64,000 nucleotides of DNA. It comes from Hymenoscyphus infarciens. Taxonomy: Eukaryota; Ascomycota; Leotiomycetes; Helotiales; Helotiaceae. How positions within the stretch are numbered: the first letter of the stretch is position 1; each line of letters begins with the position of its first letter. Below the pieces are notes generated by a model. It searched no databases, was not told the origin of the DNA, and saw nothing but the letters and a program-made list of their open reading frames with translations. The translations under genes and the position numbers were made by a program. Location of the stretch: assembly GCA_001414345.1 (NCBI GenBank), contig LLCB01000223.1, positions 36,510 through 100,509 of the forward strand, written 5' to 3'. This document shows, one piece after another, positions 1 through 13,400 of this stretch.

Positions 1-2504
1 TGTCCGAATTTGATCCTTTGCTGGTCATTAGGATTCGTTTCATGTACCCACTTTCGGAGAGTTGGAGCATCCCCCATCGCAGTAAGAAGGTCATCCAACT
101 CGCTCTGGAGCCCCACTTCTAACAAGTTCTGGAGTGTTTTCTTCATGATGTCCTTGTCTCTAGCTCTATCCACCAGCAGAGGAAGAAATTGAAGATTCAA
201 ATCCGCCGACTTCAGAGGCCCAGAAGGGTGCAAAACTTCAAATGTGCGATTCTCCACATCATTGTCAGGAATAGTTCGACTTTTGTTTCTTGTGCGGACC
301 CATTTACATTGTGACGCATACACCTCTATCCATATATCCCCAGATTTAGAGCTGTGGTCCACGCTCCAGAAGCCTTTTGCTTCTCCAATTCGGCCTTGGA
401 AGCCGCTGGCAGGGTAAGAAAGTCCAAGTTGTTTCATAACTTCAAGAGCTGCCGCGTAAGAAATACGACCAGCTCCATCGGTCATGTTCTCACCTTTAAA
501 TTCAATGTCTTCCTTGTATCTTATTTGAGATCTCTCGAATTGGAGTGTAGGCGTATTGCGAGACAAAGCTAAGACTTGTTAGTGTGAAAACTTGGAACCT
601 TAAACGACTGACCCAACGAGGTTCGAGAAAAAAGCTTCAGATAAGGTTGGTGCTTATTTTTCCGAGTAATTCTGACATGTCCGGTCAACAACTCTCCAAT
701 TTCGATTGTCGGGCGGATGCTCTCTTCTTGCGAGTGATATCGAGGCGATAAGCCATTTCCGCTGACGGCAAAGAAGTAGACGCAATGCGATATTTCAGCT
801 TTCTTTTTCTCCTTTTTCTCTTTCTTATCTTTCTTCTTCTCTTGTTTAGTCTTGGACTCTTTAGGTTTACAGTGGAATGGTTTCCAAGATCTCCCAAAGA
901 GCCAATGAGGTCCGTCCACAAGCCATTTCAGCAGGATTTCATGACCTCGTTCATCCTGAATGATTTTAGGAACTTCGTTGCCCTTGAGATGGGGCATGTC
1001 GATTTCAAGAAATCGATCGTCACCCAGTTTTCTCCCAAGTCGATGACGCCTCTCAAGGGTCATTGGCTTGAGACGAAATTGGAAAAGGGGGCCAGTTTCA
1101 CTCGAAGCGTTGTACTTGAGGGTGCCCCCAAGTACAACGGCAGAACCTTTGAAGGTATAATCGTTGTTTGCTGCTTCCCAAGCGGATTTTTCGCTTTTCT
1201 CGGGAAAGGGCTTTCCTTGTAGATCGGGAAGCTGACGGAGAAAGCTCCACAGGGTGGTATAGTCAGAAAATGCGGATGCATTCGGAAAGCGGATACCTGA
1301 CCACGATACTTCAGCATGGGAGAAAACGCGAGTAATCTCGTAAATGACATGCAAGGGAGCTTTTTCCAAGGAAGGGGGAAGTTTTGCTGGCCACTAATTT
1401 TTAGTAAAAATCCTTTTTTCGTAGAAGAGATGGCTGCTTACGAAATACGTGTTCCAATCGTTCTTGTAAGATATCTTCATCAGTCAACATATTGAAGCTC
1501 TGAATACCAAAACCATCCAATTGGCTAGAGATACTAGCCTCCGCGCGCTCTGTGTCGACATGGGCATCGAGGAGAAGTGCATTCGAATCAACAGCGTTGA
1601 TCAAATCAGCATCGAAGCTGCTTCCAGCTCCATAGTCTGAGCTTTTAGTCGAGGCGGCGTTTGAAAATTCCTGGGTCTTTTGAAAAGACTGCTCTGCAAG
1701 ATCGGGTACTGTTTCCTGTGTATCAGGAAGCATGGGATACCCAAAAGACTGATTCACTGAGAAGACGCTTGAGCCCGAGATTGATCCAAAACTCGTGTTT
1801 GCGCTCCTGTATCCGCCAGTGTCCTTGAATGATTGTCTACCCCAATCAGGGGGCAGCATCGCATTGGGGTCACCTTTGGAAAGAGGGGTTGGCCTGGTTT
1901 CCGGAAACTTACACTTCTTCGTGGATTTTTCGGCACCAGACACTGGTTCCTCACGAGCTCGTTTGGGATCGGGGGTTGAGAGAGGGAATGCGATGGGGTC
2001 ATCTTTGAAAAGTGGTGTTCCGTCTGAATCCGAAGTTGACCTCCGATGCCTCGGGGTCTTATTCTTTTCCTTCAGCTCTTCGCCAGGGCCCTCCAAATGT
2101 GTCAAGAGAAGATCAATCATAAGCTTGCGTTCTGAATTGGTCAACGAATGCTCCCTGTCGCGCGTAGCTCTTGGAATAACATCCTTCTCACCCTTTGGTT
2201 TAAGCATCCAACCCGACCATAGCAATTTGGCAATTTTCTTGAACGAGGTGATTGGCTCAACGTGGTAGTTCTTATAACTGAGTGCTGTTATCAACGCAAC
2301 GCATCTCTGCTCCGGCGTCTGAGGTCTTCCGAGTCTTTTGCTAGGTGATTCATTTTCTGGGGGCATCTCCAATCTTAAATCCCAGGTCCTCGTCAGGTCA
2401 TCCAGAATCATTTTTATCTCGACCCGGGTGACCCTCGGAGCCCCATGTCGTTCGGTTCTCCAGCTGGGAGTCAACGGAGCAACCGCTGGAGATTGGTGTT
2501 CCAT
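1..2504 (-). CDS. RNA-dependent RNA polymerase (RNAi), N-terminal two-thirds, truncated by window edge
   Basis: Partial gene of about 801 codons in the window, continuing past base 1. In RNA silencing these enzymes copy single-stranded RNA into dsRNA for Dicer. Inferred exons on the minus strand are 1442-2504, 613-1386 and <1-568. The last intron (44 nt, 569-612) has a GTCAGT donor and a CTAAC branch. The first (1387-1441) uses GTAAGC; an alternative is GTATTT with the nearer TAG. The start ATG at 2504 has a strong ACCATGG context. The first about 354 residues are a low-complexity Ser/Pro/Lys-rich extension. Then come features typical of fungal RdRPs: 'LPPSLEKAPLHVIYEITR', a 'GDDRFLEIDMPHL' segment, 'KLFSRTSLALSRNTPT', and the hallmark 'MTDGAGRIS' followed by 'GFQGRIGEAKGFW'. 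The catalytic DxDGD loop would lie beyond the left edge. Whether it is a QDE-1, SAD-1 or third-class paralogue cannot be decided from this part. Confidence 0.93.
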
Positions 2505-3930
2505 GGTGATGGTTTAAATATGTAAGAAGTCCTTGTTACTCAATCGAACAATTGAACGTGGAGAATCGGACGAGTTCGAGTTATAGTTTTCGGTCTCGAG
2601 GTATTTCTTTCCTGCAAAGAAAAAAATCGTGTGTGCTCGGAAGCCGCGTATGGGAAAGAGGACAGTAGATGCTGCTTTTCGGGATGGTTCACGCGATTCA
2701 ATTCAAAATAGTCTGCAGAGGTTGGTCAGACAAGTTGTATATAGAGACAGAGGAGAAGAGTGAATGGTTTACCACAAGACATGCATGGAAATTGATGTCT
2801 TAGAAAGATCGCCTTGAAACATTGACGAATCCGAGATCAAATTATCTCTTCGTCACGCTGGGAAGGAGGGAGAATCTGGGTTGTTTGCTCTCTCCGTGGG
2901 GGGTCAGCCCACGGGGATCTGGGCGGGAAACTCGGCACAGATGGAGGAACTGAACGCGAATCAAGGCTGGCAGATGCTGAAAATATGATCAAATATACGC
3001 TGTGGCGTCTGCAGTCAACCGTCGAGGCAGTCGTAGCATGCAATTGCGCGGTTATCGTGCAGAGAAGCTTCGAGGGTGTTGGGGGAGGGTGGTGCAAACG
3101 AGGCTGTGGAATGCGCGTGCAAGACTTCAATCGCAACGATCAATTGTCGCAAGCAAAAAACAATGGCAGACGCAAGAAGCAGGAATGAGGGTATTCGCAA
3201 GCAAGGGACAGAAAAATGGAGGGGAAGGAACGTGGTGGTGAGAATAGTAACGACAAAACACGCTGAGGGGAGGAGGAGCGGCAGTTGTCCAAATGAGGCT
3301 TTTCAGGGTGGGTTGGCCGCTTTGAACGCCCCGTTTCTGCGGGGTGCAGGCCCGTCCCGCACCCTAATGCAGGGCACCCGTTTCAGCGTTCTTGTGAAGA
3401 CTATTTTAGACCTTCTTGCTTTAGAGACAGAAGAGTAATTCAGTAATGGATATGAAGTTACGAAATAGTAAATTAGGACTCTATACTGCTAGGCTAAATG
3501 TAAAAGCATTTTTAGTAAAGCGAACAAAAGAGGGGGTAATACTACTTGAAATATAAGCTGGAAACCGTGGAAAACGTTGGCCATTGAACGAGACTGGAGA
3601 GATAGTTATTAAGGGTTTGCTCACTTTTATACAAACTACGCACAAGAAGAAAAAAAAGAATAACGAGGTCAAGTCAAGCTAAGCGGTAAATAGGGAGATA
3701 GGAAAGGCACTTACTACACATACAAGTGGCTATCCTACAACGAGTTTGACCCCCAGTTCCTTTGGAAATCCGAACCGGAGCGATATATCAAGGATACATC
3801 AGCCTTATCCCTAGAAAGTTAAAAGTCCCAAATTAGTTGCAGTCTGATGGCGAGGGAATTCAAAGAAACACCCGGTCTGTTGTCGTTACTCGTTAGGTGT
3901 CTCGGTTCGAGAGAGCTCGAATACTCGAGA
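2505..3930. other. Intergenic region upstream of the RdRP gene
   Basis: No convincing gene. The open frames here are short, overlap on both strands and carry no recognisable domain. A GC-rich patch at about 3328-3380 can form two nested short hairpins (CCCC..GGGG and GGTGC..GCACC). An isolated copy of the AGTCAAGC box found again at 7.4-9.4 kb lies near 3672. The 5' part presumably holds the RdRP promoter and 5' UTR. Confidence 0.6.
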
Positions 3931-5050
3931 GTTCTCTGTTCCTTAGACGCTCTTTTAGCTCTTAACTAAGTTATTACTATTATTAATAATACTATTATCT
4001 CTCGACGTTTCGTCTTCGACTCTAGTCTAGACTCTCTCTAATCTATAAGATAGCTTAGATAGATAGATCTATACTTTATTAGTAATTACTTTATATTTAA
4101 TATAAAGCGACTAGATATAAAGTTTCTTTAGTAAGTATTTATAAATAGAGTTAGCTATAATTTAGACTCTAATCTTACTAATAAACAAACTCTTATTAAC
4201 TTCTTTACTAGTAGTATTTAGTTTATACTATTATATTTTCTTATATAATAATAATTTCTAAGAATAATAATAGTATAAATAATTTAGAAGCTATTAGAAA
4301 AATAAGTTCAATAGTAGTTTACTTTTACTTAACTCTCACTTTTCTCTATTATTAATATATACTAAAAAAACTAAAAAAGTATAAAAACTAACTTTAGTTT
4401 TAAGGTTTTTAAGAATTTTAAGTAACGTAAAATAAGTCTATATATTAGCTAATAAGTATAAATAGAAAAACTTTTAATAAGTAAATTACGTATTTATTTA
4501 GTATTTCTTAAAAGAGATTTTAATATAAGAGAGTAGTTATTAAGATATTAATAGTTTAAATTAATATATTAAAACTGTTTTTACGTTTAGTACTAAAGCT
4601 ATTACTATTAGATCTTAGATACTTATAAAAGAATCGTTACTCTAACTAAGTATTCTTTTCATAAGTTAGTTAGTCTATTTTATTATCTAGAGATAGATAT
4701 AACGCTTCTTCTTTTATAAAGATAAGAAACTAAGATAACTCGAGAGAGCTTGAATATAGCTATTTATTACGAGAAAGTAGAGTTATATAATATCTTATTT
4801 TCTCTATATATATAGTAGAGTTTTCATCTTTAAATATAAGACTCTTTAGAGCGTTTCCTACTCTTAAAATCGTGATATTATTCTTTAATTTAGTATTATA
4901 GTAAACTTGAAGTTAATATTACTACTTAGCTAATATAACTAGTTTGTTAACTTTTGTTCTCTTATTTTAAGAGATAGTGTTATATAAGTTATTATAAGTG
5001 GATATAAAGTTTAAGAGAGGTTAATTACCGAAGTGTGAAGTGAATGAATT
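3930..5050. repeat. AT-rich RIP-mutated block 1
   Basis: About 1.1 kb of strongly AT-biased DNA in which CpA and TpG are almost absent while CpT, CpG and TpA persist. This is the dinucleotide footprint of RIP acting on a former repeat. No reading frame or recognisable transposon protein remains. It begins abruptly after 'cgagagagctcgaatactcg' and ends near 5040. Confidence 0.8.
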
Positions 5051-5308
5051 AGATAAGCGAGCTCGGGACTAGCAGTATTCTACATATGATTATATACAAA
5101 GAGTCTAGAGTGCGTAGGTTACTCGTTTTATCATTAGCACCACGTTTATGACGAACATCAGCAGACTAAGTGAAACAGATCAATAAAATCCAATAACTTG
5201 GAGGCTGCAAGGTAGCAGCCACAGAGAGAGAGCTGACTTCGATCATTTAACACAGAAAAATACATATAAAGTATACATTTCATCATCGTCAATCCCCAAC
5301 ACCTAGAA

Positions 5309-7148
5309 CTACCAATCTTCACTGTGATCATCTAGCGGCCAATTCTCAAGAAATTCATTTTTCGATGTAGCGTCGAGTGTAGCAATACATTCTGCTTTCA
5401 CACTTTCATTCTCCTCAAGAGCGTCGTCATATCTTTCATTCGAAGTCCAGCCATCGATACTGACCCCAATCCGATCACGAGCTTTTTCCATTTGTACATC
5501 GATGTGATATTGCTCGGCTTCCATACTGAGGCACTTTGCTACTTCCTCATCTGAAAAGTCTATCGGACATAGAGGAGGACTGCTGCCCGTGGAGGTGCTA
5601 GCAGTAAGCATTGTCCAGTTCTGGATTGCACGGATCAACTCTGCTTTCAGAGTGATGTTATCACCCTCCCATGGCGCGCTCGCATATTGCTGAAGCTTCT
5701 GTTTTGACATGGTTGATTCTGGTTTGAGGGCATCATAATGAGGTTTGTTGTGTTTCGCCGTGGCGACAATATAATAGTAGTGAAGCTGCCTTTTTCGAAA
5801 CTGCTCCAAAGCCCCCTCTTGTTCTGCAGCACTCATTTGGTCAAAGGATTCGGGGAGAGACGGCTTTCTGAGACTTCGTGACACCTCATCTCCAAAGTTC
5901 TGAAATGCGCCTGGGAATCCGGATTGGATTACCAATGGCAATACAGATGAGTGCTGCCAATCTATGACGCCTGTGATGGTAAAATCATCGGACACAAAAA
6001 GGTTATGGGGGTTGAGATCCGGGTGACGAAGGGTCGGTCGCGTCAAAAATCTGTCGTTTGGACCCGCGACCAAAAAAGGAGCAATCTGCAGGTATTTTTC
6101 AACGCTTGCTATATGATCTGCTGGGGAAACCTTTCTGTAGTCGTAAAGGTCTCTATGTTCAACTGATCGAGGAAGACGGGGACGAGCTTGGCTTTTGAGC
6201 CATGATAGTTCCTTCACTGCACCAGCTGTGAAGACATCACCTGGTTCTGTGACTGCTCATATGATTAGCTATAATGGATGAAGAGACGAAAAGCGGCAGT
6301 GGTCATAATTACAAGGGCCACGGGAAACTGGTACTTCTCCCCTACCATCATACCACCATTTCTGTGCAACATCGGGTCCAATGCAAAACTGTCCGGCTGC
6401 GAGATCTCCGCCTGAAAATTCTACACTCTTGGTGTCGGTTTCCAGATCGCTTTTGTGGTATATACTTCCGTATGCAGGTAAGGGTATAGAGAACAGTTGG
6501 GACTCCAATTTCCCTACTTGTGAGAGGACCTTCAGTCGTTCTTTCTCCGACAGGTCATACCAGATATCTCCAAGATCTCGACCACTAGCCCTTTCCATAA
6601 TAATATACTCAGTGCCAACTGCATTATTGCTCGTAGCTGAGTAACCTAGAATACCGGGGGCTGGTACTCCATACGACCTGACGAGATTGATAGTAGCCAC
6701 TTCACTGGCAACAGTGTAGTGTTTCGGGTATGTGAATGGATAAGGAAGCCTCGCAATAACAGGTAGGCCATCGATAGTCATCTCAAATGCTCTGTTGAAC
6801 CCTCCTTCGGCGAGCTTCGAGAAATCGCTGACCTTTGAAACATCTTTATGGACGGCGGCTGCGGCGGCTTTCTTGAGCTCATTGACGTCGAAGTTCAAGA
6901 CTCGCTCTTTGAGGCGCAGCGTCTCGTTGTATCTATGATGTCCGATTATTAGAACCGTATTTGTAAGAGAATGACTTGGAAACTTACATCCATCTACCAG
7001 AAGTATAATTGAAAAGATCTGAGGTGGCATCCACCTTAGGGTAGGGGCGGTTTCGGCGTATAGAGGTCGTCCCAAGACATCTGAAGGTGCGGGAACCTAG
7101 TGATATACAAGGCCGAAATGCCTTCCGCAACACGCTGGAACTATTCAT
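5309..7148 (-). CDS. APH-family phosphotransferase, AIM9-like (three exons)
   Basis: Exons 6988-7148, 6313-6932 and 5309-6240 (minus) give 570 aa. Both introns (55 and 72 nt) have GTAAGT/GTAATT donors and join in frame. The start at 7148 follows an in-frame stop-free leader, and the N-terminus is Arg/Ser-rich and basic (SLGSRTFRCLGTTSIRRNR), like a mitochondrial presequence. The fungal APH/AIM9 pattern is clear: 'LFNYTSGRW', 'EGGFNRAFEMTIDGLPVIARLPYP', 'ASEVATINL', 'VGTEYIIMERASG'. The catalytic loop HPDLNPHN has H333, D335 and N340, and the metal-binding DWQ has D354. The family belongs to the kinase-like fold (choline/aminoglycoside kinase type), is greatly expanded in filamentous fungi and its substrates are mostly unknown. 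It lies between RIP blocks, but its codon use looks normal and it has no lesions, so it is probably functional. Confidence 0.92.
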
Positions 7149-10100
7149 GGAGAATACACATTCTGATTGTCTAACAACGCGCGGTTGTCGAAATTGGGCG
7201 GTGAAATAAAGTTCCGTTCCGGTGCGGGGCCAAACACCAACAACGATGAACGAGTGTTGAAATCTTCTACCACACATTCTAATATTCTTTTGTCCTCAAT
7301 TCTTTCCCCACCACTGCATCCCAAAATATGGTACCCAAGAGGATATTGCCGATGCTCTTCAGACAGGATTTGATTCCATAGAACCAATAAAAGAAAAGTC
7401 ATGTCAAGCCCAGCGGTGCGGAATCTACCACTTACCTTGCTGAATACAGTACCCATCCTAAAGAAATCCGGAGCTTAGAATTTGCTTCTTCGATGACCGT
7501 GGTGTCTTTTTTTGGCTTTTCTGATTTTTCTCCCGAGCGGAGTAGGTCGAGGTGCCCTCCCAACGAGATGGGACGCTTGGAACAAAGGCGAAGAGCGGGT
7601 ATTTGAAGAAACACCTTGCTCAACACCCCATTGAAACTGTGTAGGTGACGAGTAGGTATTTGAAGAAATACCTTTTTTCTCAACACCTGTATTTGAGGTA
7701 GTTCTTGCTCAAAGGAGCAGGGTAATCCAAGGAATACCCGTGGTGTGTGGATGTGTAGATAGTGATTTGCCGGAACGTTGAAGTTTGTCGAGGAGGTCGG
7801 AACGTCTGATTTTGTATGTTAGTTGGAATCAAGAAGGATATCGATGCAACCGCTACGCTAGAAATGACTTTGTTTTATACTGTGACTTTCTTATTTGCAG
7901 TACTTCTGAATAGACGGGTCTGTGGGGGCCAAGGTTGCGAACATTACCCGAAAAGAGATATACATCTCGGATTCACCAACTTTGAGCTCAGCGAACCACC
8001 GTACAAAATGAAATAAGATGAGAACAAGCTAAAGACGTCAGAGTTCCAACGGAAGGTAAGAAAAATAAGCCATAGTTTGAAGTCTTAGACACCTTTTCTA
8101 TTGTGTTTAAGTACTTGGAGGGAAGTGAGGTGTTTTGGAGAACAAAGAGAAGTCTGACAAAAAGGTTGAGTAAGCCACGGCGCTGACCGGTGCAGTTTAT
8201 TACAACAACATTGTTTTAGAAACAATGCCACTTTACAAAAATCAAGAAGAAGAAAAAATAAGCAAGTCAAGCCTAGAGGTTCGAATAAATAGACGCTTTT
8301 GTTGGTGAGAAATTATTTGTTTGATTACCTTGAATGGTACGTCAGTCAAATATGGTATGCGTGACAGGGCACAGGGTTGATTTGATAGACTCAGAGTCTA
8401 CAGGAGAATGGTATATTCGTTCCCGATATTGCCAAATAGTGTAGTTATGAATGAATATTCGCCGGAGCGCTGAATTATTGAATATTTTAAGAATTATTCG
8501 TGTTGAAACGGATGATTTCAAGTATTACTCAAAGTTTGCTTATTTCAGAAGAAAAGAAGAATAGTTCGTAAAGGTGATTTAGTAGAGAATAACAAGGATT
8601 TAAATAATTCGTCATAATCCAACGAAGCAAAAAATAAAGTCAAGCCAAAGCCACCACATATAGGGAAATAAGCTTACCTTACAGTGCCCAAACTTTAAAG
8701 ATTTTCCGCGGCCGAGCTGGCCATAAATAAGAGGAAGACCCCACAAACCTGTGACGCCTCAATTCAACATCTCCTGTTATATGATTGTTTGTTTTCGACG
8801 AGATTCCAAAGGGAAACTCTATGTTTTGAATGGCGGGCCTGTTACCGGTATTGCCAGTGCTTGTAATTGTGATCAAAGATTCGCCGGGGCGTTATGATTA
8901 AAATTGTTGTCGAATAATTTTGGAAATCTTCGAATTAAAACGCCTAGTTATGTTTATTAGCATCCAACTGTATAGGCGAATTTTGAGAATTTGGCATGTT
9001 GGTGACCATCGGGCTATCATGAGTCTGTTTATAACGCAAATTGTCCTTATTTGATGATATAAGACCTTGAGAGCTAAGGTGAATTAGAAAGGACGAGGGT
9101 TTATATAAGTAACTATTTTATCTTTCCGAGTAGGGGAACTAAGCCGTATCACTCTTCCTGGAGATCTGTATATTTTTGTAGAGAGTGGATGCTTTCGAGG
9201 CTTATTATCGTCAATTGATACAAAAGTAGTACTTGAAGGGAGTATATAGACTGCCACTGAATATTGCCGCCTTCTAAACAATTGAGCCTCATCATAGTTT
9301 CATCGCCAACAAATTACCTTGAATTGATTGAAATTTACATATTAGTCATGACTTAGTAATCTCACTTCAGAGGAAGTGGGTTACAAGACTTAACTATTGT
9401 ACCTCCTACCTATAAGCCGAAAAAGACACTTAAAAAAAGGAAGTCAAGCCCGGCGATCTGAACAGAAAGAAGTTTCTTACGTTATAAGTACCTATGAAGG
9501 TATTTTCTTTTATTTTTTTTCATATTCTTTTTCGTTTTTCACTCATCGCCGTATCCTCTGAAGATTCAGGGGACTAAATAGTTTGATTAGCGGCTGTAAG
9601 GAGCGGGTATTCGAAGGAGGACCCTCTAAGTGAGGTAGGTGAAGTGAGGTGTGTAATTTCAAAGAACTACTGGTGGATGGTTTGTACCTATACTGTCCTA
9701 GAATGTTTGAAGAAACATCTCGGGCGTTGGTTAAGTAACGGTATGGATTGTTACTCTTAATATCCTGTGATGCTCGAAGGGGCGTCTCGGGAGGTTACTG
9801 ATACAGCGGATGCTGCTTAATTTGCCGACGGGTATGCTACCGGTATTGTCGGATTTGTATTTGTGAATGAAGAGTCACAGGGGGCGGAATCGTTGATTGA
9901 ATATTTGAGAAATTTTCATTTGAAAGCGCTTGGTTTTGTACATTAGTAAATCAGGATTTAGAAGAAGAATGAGAATTTGAGATGTAGATATGACCGCTAG
10001 ACTAGTTTGACTTCGAGTTGTTTCTTAAAAAGTGCTTATTTGAGAATAAAAAAAAGAGGTCCGAGGGTCAGAGTGAATTAGTAAATAGACGCGGAGGTAC

Positions 10101-10430
10101 GGCGGTAAAGTATGATAGCCTCTCTGCCCCTGTAAGTGGATAAAATAAAGATTGAAAGAATGGTACCTCCGTATAAGCAGCAAAAAGAACACTCTCTTGG
10201 TGTGTGCATGTCAAGTGTTCAAAGGAACACTTCGAAGTGGTGAACTTTTGAAACAAGAGGCCTCTATTATGACTCGGGTAAGTGAGTACGTTCAAAAAAA
10301 CACTCTCTAAGGTTTGGTAATGTCCGGGGAGACTCGAAGGAGAATCTCGGGCGCTAACTGAATAACGGATTAGAGGTGTTATTTTTCTAACGGGTCTGTC
10401 ACCGGTATTACTTAATTAAAAATGAAAATT
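7149..10430. repeat. Gene-free region of diverged, tandemly arranged duplications
   Basis: No gene is supported. Several boxes recur in the same order: AGTCAAGC at about 7404, 8264, 8639 and 9446, usually 30-45 bp before CTTAC; a CGGG..ACCGGTATT box at 8834-8852, 9828-9847 and 10390-10409; a GAAGG..TCTCGGG..GGAT block near 9772 and 10333; and GAATTAAAACGCCTAGTTAT at 8932 with relatives near 9920 and 11152. Spacing is roughly 0.55-1 kb. The pattern fits an ancient local amplification of a non-coding or dead sequence, now heavily diverged. Confidence 0.6.
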
Positions 10431-13400
10431 CGCTAGAGTGTCAAGAGTAGAAAATTCGAGGGAATAATACAGAGGTCATTAGCAGAGAGTTAGCTAATAC
10501 AAAAACATAAAACAGAAAACATAATATAGACTTAAGTAAATAAAATAAAAATCTTTTTTCTAAGATTTAAAGGCTACTATATTAAGTAACTAAGATATAT
10601 TAGAGGGCTAGAATTTAATATCTATTTAATTTAAGTTTTAATTATTAAAAGAGAAAGATAAAGTTAAAGTCCGTATATAGTCTAAGACTAAGGCTCCGCT
10701 AGTCTCTAGTTATATACTAATACTAATTACGCTTTAGTTTTAAGCTAGCTTCTAATACTCTCTACTATCTCTTTACTTAAGTAGTATTTCTTTAAATATA
10801 GAATCTTTTTTTAAAAAAGTAACTAATCACGTATCTAGTCTTAGAAAAGAATTCTTCTACTTCGACTAAGTTTAATAACTAGCTATAAAGAACTCTAAAT
10901 ATATAGCTAAAATACTTGAGATTTTATTTAATTCTTATTTAATATCTCTTTTTAAAAAATTAAATAAATCTTTTAAATTACTATATATTAGTTTTATATC
11001 TTATATATAATTTCTTTTAAACCTTTATAGCTATATATACGTATTTAAATAATAATATATATTATTTTAAACTTATTATTAATTTTTTAAAATAAGTCTA
11101 TTTTATATTATATTAGCTAACTCTCTACTAATATTCACTATAATAATCGAATTAAAACACCTAGTTATATAGATTAGTATATACGAATTTAGATAAAAGT
11201 TAAGAATATAGATTTAGTATAACTACGAGATATAATAGTACGCTATTCTGAATTACTAGTATTCGTGAAACTGCTAATACCTCTAGGCTACTACTAATAC
11301 CTCTAGGCTAAGATTATAAATAACTAATACTTATATAACTAAAGGTACCGAAGGTATTAATATCCGACATTTATATATAGAAGGGATTAAGGTTTAGATA
11401 TTATATATTTAGCTTTTAGACTCTTATTATTTAGTATTAGCTATATTAGATAAGGCTTAGTTATTATTATTATCAAATCTTAGTAGTTTCTAATCTTCTA
11501 TATATAGATGCTTATATTTAGTATAGAAGAGAGATAGTTTTTCCTTTTCTTCTATACTAGAGCCTAGTATTTATATATATTATTCTACTCTAAACGTACT
11601 CTTATATACCTCTTTAGTAGTAGTGTTATATTTCGTGCTATTATACGAGACTAGTATAACTTATTTATTAAACTAATAATCTTATTCAAAAATATAATAT
11701 AGTATTTTAGAGTAAATAATAGTAGTAACTAGGATTTATAATATTATCTCTAATTTAAAACTAGATAAAGAGACTTCACTAATCTTTAAAAAGAAGTTAT
11801 AGACCTAGTAGTTGAAATATATAGAGATTTTCTTACTTTATAAGAATATATCTCTTCTAAAAATAGTCTATAGCTCGTTTAGTTTATAGAAGCTATTAAT
11901 ACTATTTACTAAAACTAGAGTTATAGAACTAGACCTTCTGAATAAACTTAAAAGAGTAAATATAATAATACGAAATATATACTACTATTAAAGAGATATA
12001 TAAGAGTATTTCTAGTAGAATAACGTCTATAAATACTAGGTAATAATATAGAAGAAAAGACTAAATTAGGCCTTTTCTAACTATAAGAGAGTAGACAGCT
12101 ATATATAAGAGGTTTAGATAATATAAAAAGGTCTAAAAGCGATTTAAAAGCTAAATCTAAAACCTTTCTATATTAGATAATATAAAATAATAACTATTAA
12201 AACCTTATATATATATAGTATATAATATATTATCTCAGCTATATAGAATAGTAGACTATTATAGTAAAGATTCTTAAAATAAGAAGTATTTAAATTAAAT
12301 TCAAAGCTTAAATTATTTTTATAAACTATTTAAATTAAAACTAAAAGATATATAAATTCTATAACTTTTTATATATTTTAGCTAAGTAAAGAGATATCTA
12401 AGATTTAACTTACGTAGTAAAACTCTACTTAAGAGATAAGTGAAAACTACTCTTTTAAGCTTATATATAATATAACTAATTATTAATTCTAGCTAAATAA
12501 TTTATTATAAAACGTTTTATAAAGCTATACTAATTATACTATATAAAGTAAATTCTCTAATAAATATAAGAAACTAAAAGTAACTTTAAAAGTGTTTTTT
12601 ATATAGTTTATTTAGTAGATATATAATAAGATACTTTAGATATATAAATTATAGAAGTTAGAAGTTATTTAAAGAAATACTTAGTAAAATTAAATAGCGT
12701 CTCTAGCTTTAGTATTATTATAGAATAGATCTAAGCGAATAGAACTACTACTAATAAATGTTTTATTATAAAAGAGTTTATTAGATACTTTAAGAGAACT
12801 TTATAAGAATATAAGTATAAGATACTATGCTTTTATAGATTACTTCTATACTACTACGCTACTACGTCTCTCTATGTCTTCTATACTTCTTTTAATTTTA
12901 ATATTATAATAATAGAAGAGAAAGAAGTAGAATATTAGATAGAGCGTTTATACTTTACTTAAGAGCTCTTTTAAAAAGAGATTAAAAAGTACTAGAAAGG
13001 TTATATAAAGTACTTAAAAAGATATAATAGATAGTTATAGAATAATACTAATATTCACTTTTCTTAGCTTATTCTTATTATTCTTATTATTCTTACTTAT
13101 CTATCTCTATATTTAAACTAAAGCGATAGTAATACTTAGAATTAGTAAAATAGTAAAAGAGCTAAGAGAAAGAGAGAGATAACGAAAGAGAAATAGTAAG
13201 AGAGAGAGAGCTAGAACTTATATATCTAGTACTTAAAACTTTTTTATAATATATATAATAACTATTATATAAGATAAGACATATAATTATCTAGAACTAT
13301 ATTAAGTATTAAAGTATCTACTTCTATTATAGCTTTTAATTCTATTAAATAGTTATTATATAATAAGAAAAGTTGTAGTTTTTAAGAATATTAGTTTTTA

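Noticed and set aside
785..1222. Plus-strand open frame of 145 codons opposite the RdRP gene
   Set aside because: It is the antisense shadow of the Lys/Glu-rich RdRP exon; composition (FLFLLFLFLIFLLLL) is the complement of poly-Lys/Glu codons.
2837..3438. Overlapping short frames on both strands between the RdRP gene and the first RIP block
   Set aside because: No domain, no codon bias, mutually overlapping; typical chance frames in a promoter region.
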